DNA of 64,000 bases. Origin: an uncultured Pelagibacteraceae bacterium (GTDB taxonomy: Bacteria; Pseudomonadota; Alphaproteobacteria; Pelagibacterales; Pelagibacteraceae). The position numbers and the translations under genes are program-made. Shown here piece by piece: positions 1 to 6,875 of this stretch. Positions within the stretch are counted from its first letter, which is position 1. Each line of letters opens with the position of its first letter. Under the pieces are notes generated by a model. That model did not search any database, was not told the origin of the DNA, and saw only the letters and a list, made by a program, of their open reading frames with translations. Location: contig CACBGZ010000001.1 of the NCBI GenBank assembly GCA_902538915.1, positions 1 to 64,000 of the forward strand, in the 5' to 3' direction.

Positions 1-414
1 GATTTTATAATCGTAGATATGCCTCCAGGAACTGGTGATGCACAATTGACTTTTTCTCAAGGTATTGAGATGAATGGAGCGATTATAGTATCTACTCCAC
101 AAGAAGTAGCATTGCTTGATGTTAAAAGAGGAATAAAAATGTTTGATAAGCTTGGAGTAAAAATTTTAGGTCTTATAGATAACATGAGTTCTTTCACTGG
201 AGATGATGGAAAAAAATATGCAATTTTTGGTGAAGGCGGAGTTAAAAGAACAGCAGAGGAATTTAATAAAGAGTTTTTGGCTGAAATACCAATAGATCCA
301 AATGTTGGTAAATTTGGAGATCAAGGAAAGCCTATAGTAGAAAGTGATCCAAACAATGAAATATCTCAAATTTATATTAATTTAGCAAAAAAAATTAAAT
401 CAATTTACTTTTAA
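1..414 (+). CDS. mrp: Mrp/ApbC-family P-loop ATPase, C-terminal part (5' end outside window)
   Basis: This is the C-terminal 137 residues of an Mrp/ApbC/Nbp35 ATPase, a cytosolic protein that carries and transfers Fe-S clusters. The reading frame is open from base 1 and ends at TAA 412-414. The segment IVDMPPGTGDAQLT at the start is the characteristic conserved stretch of the family, followed by the usual IVSTPQEVALLDVKRGIKMF region. The Walker A loop lies before the window, so it cannot be checked. The gene converges on the surface-protein gene with only three bases between the two stop codons. Assignment to the family is secure; the choice between the names mrp and apbC is a convention. Confidence 0.9.
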   Translation, partial: DFIIVDMPPGTGDAQLTFSQGIEMNGAIIVSTPQEVALLDVKRGIKMFDKLGVKILGLIDNMSSFTGDDGKKYAIFGEGGVKRTAEEFNKEFLAEIPIDPNVGKFGDQGKPIVESDPNNEISQIYINLAKKIKSIYF

Positions 415-417
415 AAA

Positions 418-2577
418 TTAATATTTATTTGAAATCTTTAAATATAATCCATATTCTGGATCATCCTGAAAAAAGTCATAATGACTATCTAAGTTAATGT
501 TAAAACCGTCAACTTCTCGGTTATGAGAAAGTTTGGCTGAGGTGTCTTGCATTGACATGGCATAAGAAGATTTACTTGTAGCTCTGTAATCAAGAGCCAC
601 TACAAAACTATCGTGTTTGAAAGACTCTCCTAAGTCTCTTGTATACTTTGTCATTAAATTAAAACCATTATTTGCAAGTAGATCAAAACCGATTCCACTG
701 TAAATATTGTGGTTCGAATTATCTATACTACCAATAGCATAGGTATCGCTAGATGTGATAGTTGCATAAGAAAATTTTTGTTTCGTCGATGGGCTCAAGT
801 CAGCATAATATTCAAAATCAAAATATGGAATAAAGGATCCAATTTCAAATTCATAAGTATTATCTAAACTGGTACCAAGAGAAGTGGTAAAGTTTCCAAT
901 AAATTGATCATGGAACTTTAAGTTAATTCCCTCCGCACCTGTTTCCTCATACTCTCCAAAATGAGTTAATCCATAATTAACTTTAAATCTTGGGGTAATA
1001 TTAAATTTATCTCTGGAAATTGTATCTCTAAAACTTAAAGATCCATAAATTTGTTCTCCAGACCTTTCGCCTTTAGTGGATATGGTTCCACTATTATTAA
1101 TTAAATCTGAGTTGATAAAAGTAGCACCAATTAGATGATCTAAAAATTTATTTTCACCCCTAGGTCGACTTTCATAAAAAGTAAAACTAAATGTACTCAT
1201 ATCAATAGCACTACCAAAACTTCCCACATCTACATCATCATTTCCAAATCTTAAGGCGATACCTCTCATTAAGTTATCCTCATTCTTTTTATCTGCACCA
1301 AATGTAATTGCAGAAGTATTTATATCTTTTGAGGAGGCAACAGACGTCTCTCCAATTTTTCCTATACTAATTGTCCCCTCACTCCAAAAAGACCAATTAG
1401 AATTTTGTAAACTTGATTCTGAAGAATTATTGCTTGTGAAATATAGAGGAATTAAACTCTCAGAAAGAGCATTTAAAATCTCATTATTGAATTGGAATTT
1501 AATATTTTGGTTAGTTAAATTAACTCTTTTGCTATTTCTTCTTAACCACTCCATTCTATTCAAAACTGGTGTAGTAGTATGCATCATTAGCTTTCTAGTA
1601 GACTCAGATTGAGATTCTACTGATGCAACGTCATCTTTATTTTTTGTTGGATCTATACAAGTAATAACCCCATACGCACAGGGTAAATCAAACTCTCTAA
1701 CTAAATCCGATTCATGAAAATCTGTATAATAAAGTTTATTGGCACCTTGACTGAAATTAAAAGTTATTCCAGCAATACGTTCATCAGTTGCAGCATCATC
1801 GGTAACTGAGGTGTAGATCCCATTATCAGTTTCATTAAGGGATGCTGTATTAATTTCAAATGGAGTTGTAAGATTATAATCTTCTATGATGTTAGTAGAA
1901 GAACCGGTCCTTTGAGCCTTTACTATAAACATCTTATATCCATCTGAACTAAAACCAAACCCTTGATGCAAAAAATCTCCCTTTAGACTCGACATTGTTT
2001 TAGGATTACTATTTCTGGTCGAAGGATCAAATGGAGTAGAAAGATTATATTGTTCCAAAACTTGTGAAGATGATTGTAAAACATACATCTTTGTGCCATC
2101 AGAGTTAAAATCTAAACCTCTAGGATCACTTCCAAATTGAATAAATGTTTGATTACCAGCATCTGCATCACTCTCCAAATTACTTGTGTCATAAGGTGTG
2201 CTTAGAGTAAAAACATGTATTCCATCTTTATTATTAGCAGCTTCTGTTGTTAATATAAAAAGCTTTGTTCCGTCAGAATTAAATTTCAAATCTTGTGCTC
2301 TTTTTGTTGCCGTTGTTATTTCTTGTAATACAGGAGTGCCTGCGCTCTGAGTGCTGAATGGGACACTCAAAGGAACCTCAGATACATAACTTTTGTCAGA
2401 TGTATGAAAACCAAGAACATACATTTTCGTTCCAGTAGGATTAAAAACAACACCAGTTACATGATCCATTTGAGCTTCAGGTTGATAATCATTTACAAAA
2501 ATAGGTCCTGCAAAAGCAGTTGTATTAAAGTATAAAAAAATGATTATGAAAAATATTTTTTTTATAAGTTTCATCAA
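418..2577 (-). CDS. Surface protein: beta-propeller-like repeats plus autotransporter-like barrel
   Basis: A 719-residue exported protein. Residues 1-23 are a signal peptide (Lys-rich, hydrophobic core, cleavage expected after AFA). Residues about 42-290 contain five repeats of the type FNSDGTKMYVLQ, starting near 42, 97, 156, 207 and 271. Each is followed about 25 residues later by a strand such as YNLSTPFD, which looks like blades of a beta-propeller. Two cysteines (300, 307) end this part. Residues about 440-719 are rich in alternating hydrophobic strands with aromatic residues and glycines, like an autotransporter-type outer-membrane barrel, although the last residue is Tyr rather than Phe. 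Function is unknown; adhesion or surface binding is an inference. ATG at 2575-2577; the second codon is also ATG, so the start could be one codon later. Confidence 0.75.
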   Translation of the reverse strand: MMKLIKKIFFIIIFLYFNTTAFAGPIFVNDYQPEAQMDHVTGVVFNPTGTKMYVLGFHTSDKSYVSEVPLSVPFSTQSAGTPVLQEITTATKRAQDLKFNSDGTKLFILTTEAANNKDGIHVFTLSTPYDTSNLESDADAGNQTFIQFGSDPRGLDFNSDGTKMYVLQSSSQVLEQYNLSTPFDPSTRNSNPKTMSSLKGDFLHQGFGFSSDGYKMFIVKAQRTGSSTNIIEDYNLTTPFEINTASLNETDNGIYTSVTDDAATDERIAGITFNFSQGANKLYYTDFHESDLVREFDLPCAYGVITCIDPTKNKDDVASVESQSESTRKLMMHTTTPVLNRMEWLRRNSKRVNLTNQNIKFQFNNEILNALSESLIPLYFTSNNSSESSLQNSNWSFWSEGTISIGKIGETSVASSKDINTSAITFGADKKNEDNLMRGIALRFGNDDVDVGSFGSAIDMSTFSFTFYESRPRGENKFLDHLIGATFINSDLINNSGTISTKGERSGEQIYGSLSFRDTISRDKFNITPRFKVNYGLTHFGEYEETGAEGINLKFHDQFIGNFTTSLGTSLDNTYEFEIGSFIPYFDFEYYADLSPSTKQKFSYATITSSDTYAIGSIDNSNHNIYSGIGFDLLANNGFNLMTKYTRDLGESFKHDSFVVALDYRATSKSSYAMSMQDTSAKLSHNREVDGFNINLDSHYDFFQDDPEYGLYLKISNKY

Positions 2578-2596
2578 TACTTTGTTTTTTTAGAGA

Positions 2597-3544
2597 CTAT
2601 ATCAACTTATCTTTTAGATCAAAAGCAGTCATTAACTCATTCCATTCACGTTTGGATAATCCTGATTTTTCAGGATTAATTTTTTCACCACTAATTAATT
2701 TTTTAATTATTTCTTTACCATTTGAGGATACTTCAGTGCCTCCCACTCTATAATCCAAGAATGCTTCATAAGTAATTGGCACCCATCTTTTAACAGTATC
2801 TAACATAGCATCGGCATAAGCTCTTATTTCATATTGTGCATGATGATCAGCTCTTAGTCTTAAAAAATTCATCAAGTTTAAAAGATCCGTTTTCCAATAC
2901 CACTGGGTATAGGTATTTAGTGTTAAATTCATCCTTGCTAGTTCTCTTGCTAAACCAACTTGTTTTTCATCTATTACAGAGCCATCATATCTTTCATTAA
3001 GCATGGTTTCATAATTATCATAAGTTTGCTCTGCATCTTTTTTTAATAAATCTAAAACTTTTTTTGCTTGATCACCTGAAAGAACGTCTCCTCTTCCTTG
3101 TCTATTACTTTGAGATTGTGCAGCTAAATTTTCTATTGCTGGTAAATAAAACTCTTTATCTAAAATAGAATATCTTGCAGAATATTCGTTTACATTTGCT
3201 GTCCTATGTCTAATCCATTGACGAGCAATAAAAATTGGAAGCTTAACGTGATATTTTATCTCACACATTTCAAAGGGAGTACTATGCCAATGTCTCATCA
3301 AGTACTTTATAAGCCCTGCATCTGTTGAAACTTTTTTTGTGCCTTTACCGTATGAAACTCTAGCTGCTTGAACTATAGAAGTATCGTCTCCCATATAATC
3401 AATTACTCTTATAAAACCATGATCCAAAATAGGGATAGCTTCATAAAGAATATTTTCAAGTTCGGAAACTGTAACTCTTTTAGTTTTATTTTCCTGAGAC
3501 TGCTGATCTTTAATTTCTTGTTGTTGTTCCTTAGTTAGTTTCAT
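2597..3544 (-). CDS. thyX: FAD-dependent thymidylate synthase ThyX
   Basis: Flavin-dependent thymidylate synthase, which makes dTMP from dUMP with methylenetetrahydrofolate and NADPH and, unlike ThyA, does not produce dihydrofolate. The family signature RHR-x7-S is present at residues 112-122 ([11 protein letters not shown]), with dUMP/FAD-contacting segments around it ([22 protein letters not shown]). The 315 residues are longer than many ThyX proteins because of a charged, Gln-rich N-terminal tail of about 25 residues. The ATG at 3542-3544 is the first possible start. No thyA is seen in this window. The gene stands alone on the minus strand, divergent from the tmRNA. Confidence 0.95.
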   Translation of the reverse strand: MKLTKEQQQEIKDQQSQENKTKRVTVSELENILYEAIPILDHGFIRVIDYMGDDTSIVQAARVSYGKGTKKVSTDAGLIKYLMRHWHSTPFEMCEIKYHVKLPIFIARQWIRHRTANVNEYSARYSILDKEFYLPAIENLAAQSQSNRQGRGDVLSGDQAKKVLDLLKKDAEQTYDNYETMLNERYDGSVIDEKQVGLARELARMNLTLNTYTQWYWKTDLLNLMNFLRLRADHHAQYEIRAYADAMLDTVKRWVPITYEAFLDYRVGGTEVSSNGKEIIKKLISGEKINPEKSGLSKREWNELMTAFDLKDKLI

Positions 3545-3554
3545 GAATAATTTA

Positions 3555-3582
3555 TTGAATCTTTAACAATTACTTTTATATT
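3555..3582 (+). promoter_or_regulatory. Probable promoter of the tmRNA gene
   Basis: TTGAAT (3555-3560) and TATATT (3577-3582) are separated by 16 bases and resemble sigma-70 boxes. They lie just upstream of a small hairpin GTTGG-TTTT-CCAAC (3589-3602) and the predicted 5' end of the tmRNA acceptor piece. Read from sequence only; in such AT-rich DNA, similar boxes arise easily. Confidence 0.35.
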
Positions 3583-3603
3583 AATCATGTTGGTTTTCCA
3601 ACT

Positions 3604-3850
3604 ATGACGATAAACGAATCTCGTAATAACCATTGCGGACGTGGGGGCAGTACCCACCACCTCCACCATTTACAACTTATGGGGGTGAACTAGATTCGAC
3701 GGGTGACTAAAGGTTATTCTTTCGTTCGGAATTGTTCCTCCGTAAAGGGCTATTTTATAATTGCTAACGAAAGTTACGCACTTGCTGCTTAATTAACTTT
3801 GTTAATTAAGTAAACGGGGTTTGGGGCACCTGGCAACAGAACGCCCCCTA
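3604..3850 (+). ncRNA. ssrA: Two-piece, circularly permuted tmRNA
   Basis: Transfer-messenger RNA, which rescues stalled ribosomes and tags the unfinished protein. The gene is permuted as in other alphaproteobacteria. The acceptor piece comes first: T-arm GGACGTGGGGGCAGTACCCA, then CCTCCACCA ending at 3668. A 12-base spacer (3669-3680) that is presumably removed follows, and then the coding piece beginning GGGGGTGAACTAGATTCGAC. GGGGGTG pairs with CACCTCC to rebuild the acceptor stem, and GGTTATT (3712-3718) pairs with AATAACC in the acceptor piece. The resume codon and tag frame is 3763-3792 and reads ANESYALAA-stop, close to the E. coli tag ANDENYALAA. The last element is a GGGGC/GCCCC hairpin ending near 3847. 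Exact mature ends are estimates. Confidence 0.93.
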
Positions 3851-3854
3851 AAAT

Positions 3855-4523
3855 ATGAAAAAAAAAATAAATCAAACAATTAGTTGGAAAGGACAAAGTT
3901 TTAGGTATGCTAAAAAGGTTGAGCCGAACGGAGATCCACTTTTTGAAAAACATTTTTCTTTTTTTTCTAATAAAAAGATTAGAAATATGCTCGATGTTGG
4001 TTGTGGAAATGGAGATTTTTTAAATAACTTTTTAAAAAATAAAAAAATAAAAAAGGTTGGAGTCGAAACCTCACTGCAAACAATTAATTTTTGTAAAAAA
4101 AGACATAAAAACATTAATTTTAAAAAAGCATTTTGTCACAATTTACCTTTCTCAGATAATAAATTTGATTTAGTAAATGCTTGGTCAGTTATACATTGGA
4201 TAGATAGAAACCATTATCTACAAAGTTTAGGTGAATTAATAAGAGTTACTAATAAATTTTTAATGGTAATGGATTTTTTTCCAAAAGTTGAACACAAAGT
4301 CAAATACAAACATGTACCAGGTTTTTTTACCTTTAAAAGTGATTTTGATAAAATATTGAATTACTCAGGTTACCTCAAAAAAAAGTTTGAATTAAATTAC
4401 TTTATTAACGAAAAAACAAATAAATTGATAGTTCAAAATAATATAAGAGATAATATTCACCAAAGAAGAATGGTAATTTATGAGAAACAAATTACTTTAC
4501 CCTTGTTCAAATATAAAATTTAA
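3855..4523 (+). CDS. Class I SAM-dependent methyltransferase
   Basis: A 222-residue protein with a Rossmann-type methyltransferase core. Motif I is LDVGCGNGD at residues 46-54, an acidic residue ending strand 2 follows (VGVET), and a motif-IV-like segment FDLVNAWSVIHWID is present. The arrangement resembles methyltransferases of the Methyltransf_11 type; the substrate is unknown. The ATG begins a few bases after the tmRNA tail, with no Shine-Dalgarno sequence of its own visible in that small gap. It is very Lys/Asn-rich. The gene sits between two copies of a 13-base piece of the tmRNA tail (3835-3847 and 4658-4670), which suggests it arrived by insertion at the tmRNA gene. No integrase is left. 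Confidence 0.8.
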   Translation: MKKKINQTISWKGQSFRYAKKVEPNGDPLFEKHFSFFSNKKIRNMLDVGCGNGDFLNNFLKNKKIKKVGVETSLQTINFCKKRHKNINFKKAFCHNLPFSDNKFDLVNAWSVIHWIDRNHYLQSLGELIRVTNKFLMVMDFFPKVEHKVKYKHVPGFFTFKSDFDKILNYSGYLKKKFELNYFINEKTNKLIVQNNIRDNIHQRRMVIYEKQITLPLFKYKI

Positions 4524-4657
4524 AATTGTAAAACAAAAATATATTTCAACGAAATCAATGGAATCAAAAAAGAAAGTGAGGGCAAATTATATGTTACTCT
4601 CAACGAAGAAATTTCATTTATTAAGTAAATATGCTGATTAGTCTACTTAGGACGAGA

Positions 4658-4670
4658 AACAGAACGCCCC
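4658..4670 (+). repeat. Second copy of the tmRNA tail sequence (att-like direct repeat)
   Basis: The 13 bases AACAGAACGCCCC repeat exactly the end of the tmRNA coding piece (3835-3847) in the same orientation. The pairing partner GGGGC found in the real tmRNA is missing upstream of this copy, so it is not a second functional tmRNA end. A run of eight G/C in this AT-rich DNA makes chance repetition within 1 kb very unlikely. Flanking bases 4524-4657 and 4671-4725 show no open frame or other structure that I recognise, apart from TTAAGTAAA at 4621-4629, which also occurs in the tmRNA. Confidence 0.6.
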
Positions 4671-4725
4671 TTTAAATGACTTTAAGTCGCAGTGAATATT
4701 TCTGACAAAAAATTAATTATTCCGT

Positions 4726-4848
4726 ATGGAAACAGTTATACTTTTTTTATTAGCTATAGTAGTGATTTGGATTTTGTTTAGGCCAGTAACAAAAAAAGAG
4801 CTTGATAGGTACAATGATAAAGATAATTGGTCGAATATGGGATTTTAA
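4726..4848 (+). CDS. Small membrane protein (40 residues), function unknown
   Basis: An ATG-started frame of 40 codons. Residues 2-19 (ETVILFLLAIVVIWILFR) form a single membrane helix, followed by a charged cytoplasmic tail KKELDRYNDKD that ends in NWSNMGF. The composition and the clean helix/charged-tail layout favour a real protein, but there is no recognised family and only a weak ribosome-binding region. It lies between the att-like repeat and tRNA-Leu. Confidence 0.5.
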   Translation: METVILFLLAIVVIWILFRPVTKKELDRYNDKDNWSNMGF

Positions 4849-4890
4849 TATTAATTCCATAATTAAAATATAATAATAGACTCAAAATTT

Positions 4891-4976
4891 TGGTGCGGTC
4901 AGAGAGACTCGAACTCTCATGGACTAGGTCCACACGGCCCTCAACCGTGCCTGTCTACCAATTTCAGCATGACCGC
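4891..4976 (-). tRNA. tRNA-Leu (anticodon GAG)
   Basis: Read on the minus strand, the acceptor stem GCGGTCA pairs with TGACCGC. The anticodon stem CACGG/CCGTG encloses the loop TTGAGGG with anticodon GAG, a long variable arm follows as expected of a class II tRNA, and the T-loop is TTCGAGT. CCA is encoded (4891-4893). It is divergent from nadA, with 40 bases between. Confidence 0.95.
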
Positions 4977-5016
4977 AATATGACCCACATTAAATCAATG
5001 ACAAGAAGGTTTCAAA

Positions 5017-6021
5017 TTGATAAATTTAGTAATGGAATTTACTCAAGAAGTGAAAAATGCAACTGATCCAATCTATAAGAAGATTTCAAAGGTGATGCCT
5101 GAAATTGAATGGTCAATTCATGCTCCATATATTTATGAAATTAATAAACTTAAAAAAGAAAAAAATGCTGTAGTTTTAGCACATAATTATCAAACGCCTG
5201 AAATTTATCATGGTATAGCAGATTTTTCAGCAGACTCTTTGGCGCTTGCTGTGGAGGCTTCTAAAACTTCCGCTGATATCATTGTAATGGCTGGAGTACA
5301 TTTTATGGCTGAAACAGCAAAACTTATGAGTCCAAATAAAAAAGTTTTGTTACCAGATATGAGAGCAGGCTGCTCATTATCTTCTTCAATTACAGGTAAA
5401 GACGTGAGATTATTAAAAGAGAAGTATCCAGGAGTTCCTGTCGTCTCATATGTAAATACATCTGCTGAAGTAAAGGCTGAGACCGATGTTTGCTGCACAT
5501 CAGCAAATGCAGTTAAAATTGTAAAATCTTTAGGTGTTAAAAAAGTTATTTTTTTACCTGATGATTATTTAGCCAAATATGTTGCATCGCAAACTGATGT
5601 TGAAATTATTGCATGGAAAGGAATTTGTATGGTTCATGATCAATTCAATGAAAATGAGATTAAAGATATTAGAAAAAATAATCCAGGGATAAAAATAATT
5701 GCTCACCCGGAGTGTCCTCCAGAAGTGATTAAAGCTAGTGATTTTGCTGGATCAACTTCGGGAATGATTAATTATGTTAAAGATAATCAGCCTAAAAAAG
5801 TAATGATGGTGACTGAATGTTCTATGAGCGATAACATTCAAGTTGAAAATCCTAAAGTTGAATTCATTAGACCGTGCAATATGTGTCCTCATATGAAGAA
5901 AATCACTTTGCCAAAAATTTTAGATTGCTTAAATAATGAAACTGGCGAAATTATTATGGATCAAGAAACAATTGATAAAGCTAGATTGTCAGTAGAAAAA
6001 ATGGTTGCTATCGGTAGATAA
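5017..6021 (+). CDS. nadA: Quinolinate synthase A
   Basis: Condenses iminoaspartate with dihydroxyacetone phosphate to quinolinate in de novo NAD synthesis, using a [4Fe-4S] cluster. The 334 residues show the NadA hallmarks: AHNYQ near 55, MRAGCSLSSS with Cys119, KGICMVHDQF with Cys204, and CNMCPHMKK with Cys287/290. The three cluster ligands are expected to be 119, 204 and 290. The start is chosen as TTG 5017 because AGAAGG lies at 5004-5009, seven bases upstream; the ATG at 5032 (MEFTQE) would be 22 bases from it. The gene is followed at once by nadC, so the pair is an operon. nadB is not in this window. Confidence 0.95.
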   Translation: MINLVMEFTQEVKNATDPIYKKISKVMPEIEWSIHAPYIYEINKLKKEKNAVVLAHNYQTPEIYHGIADFSADSLALAVEASKTSADIIVMAGVHFMAETAKLMSPNKKVLLPDMRAGCSLSSSITGKDVRLLKEKYPGVPVVSYVNTSAEVKAETDVCCTSANAVKIVKSLGVKKVIFLPDDYLAKYVASQTDVEIIAWKGICMVHDQFNENEIKDIRKNNPGIKIIAHPECPPEVIKASDFAGSTSGMINYVKDNQPKKVMMVTECSMSDNIQVENPKVEFIRPCNMCPHMKKITLPKILDCLNNETGEIIMDQETIDKARLSVEKMVAIGR

Positions 6022-6027
6022 CACTTC

Positions 6028-6861
6028 GTGTCAAAAATTATATTAAGTGAAAATTTTATCAAGGACAGAGTAAAACTTGCTCTTGCGGAGGATTTATACC
6101 CTCATGGAGACATAACTTCTAACCTATTAAAAAATAATAAAGTAATTAAAGCAAAAATAGTTTCAAATCAAAAAGCAATTGTTGCAGGTTTGCTATTTGC
6201 TAAACAGTCGTTTAAACAAGTTGACAAAAAAATAAAGTTTGTTTTAAAAAAAAAAGACGGGTCCAAAGTCAAAAAAAATTCAGTAATAGCAATAATAAAA
6301 GGCAAGGCTAATTCTATAATGATTGGAGAAAGAGTTGCATTAAATTTTTTATCTCATATTTCTGGAATAGCGACAAAAACAAATCAATTTGTAAAATTAG
6401 CTGGAAAAAAATGCAAAATTTGCTGTACTAGAAAAACTTTGCCAAATTATAGGGTTATCCAAAAATATGCAGTTAAATTAGGAGGTGGTACAAATCATAG
6501 ATTTAATTTAAGTGATGAATTTTTGATTAAAGATAATCACATTGCAATTTCTGATTTAAGAGAATTAGTTTCATTAGCAATAAAATATAAAAGAGGGAAA
6601 AAAATTACAGTTGAGATAGATAATTTAAAGCAACTGAAAAAGATTATTGGACTTAAATTTAATACTATTTTGTTTGATAATATGAGTATTAAAAATCTTA
6701 GAACAGGCATAAGACTTGCTAAAAAACATTATGAAACTGAAGCTTCTGGGAATATAAATCTTAAAACTATAAAATCTATTGCTGCGACTGGAGTGGATAG
6801 AATCTCAATTGGAAGTATTACTCATAGTGCCCCTGCTATAGATTTCAAACTAGAAATCTAG
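6028..6861 (+). CDS. nadC: Nicotinate-nucleotide pyrophosphorylase (carboxylating)
   Basis: Quinolinate phosphoribosyltransferase, which turns quinolinate plus PRPP into nicotinate mononucleotide, the step after NadA. The 277-residue protein has the family core RKTLPNYRVIQKYAVKLGGG, with the Arg/Thr/Lys substrate-binding residues, followed by HRFNLSDEFLIKDNH. The C-terminal half holds the barrel strand EIDNL, then LFDNMS and EASGNI. The start is GTG, six bases after the nadA stop, in the same operon. The stop lies 14 bases from the convergent ppdK. Confidence 0.95.
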   Translation: MSKIILSENFIKDRVKLALAEDLYPHGDITSNLLKNNKVIKAKIVSNQKAIVAGLLFAKQSFKQVDKKIKFVLKKKDGSKVKKNSVIAIIKGKANSIMIGERVALNFLSHISGIATKTNQFVKLAGKKCKICCTRKTLPNYRVIQKYAVKLGGGTNHRFNLSDEFLIKDNHIAISDLRELVSLAIKYKRGKKITVEIDNLKQLKKIIGLKFNTILFDNMSIKNLRTGIRLAKKHYETEASGNINLKTIKSIAATGVDRISIGSITHSAPAIDFKLEI

Positions 6862-6875
6862 ATTATTGAATTTTT

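Noticed and set aside
4579-4670. A second, complete tmRNA gene copy
   Set aside because: Only the 13-base tail and short AT-rich fragments match; there is no tag frame, no acceptor piece and no GGGGC half of the terminal hairpin.
5032-5034. ATG as start of nadA
   Set aside because: Possible, but the only good ribosome-binding sequence (5004-5009) is at the right distance from TTG 5017 and too far from this ATG.
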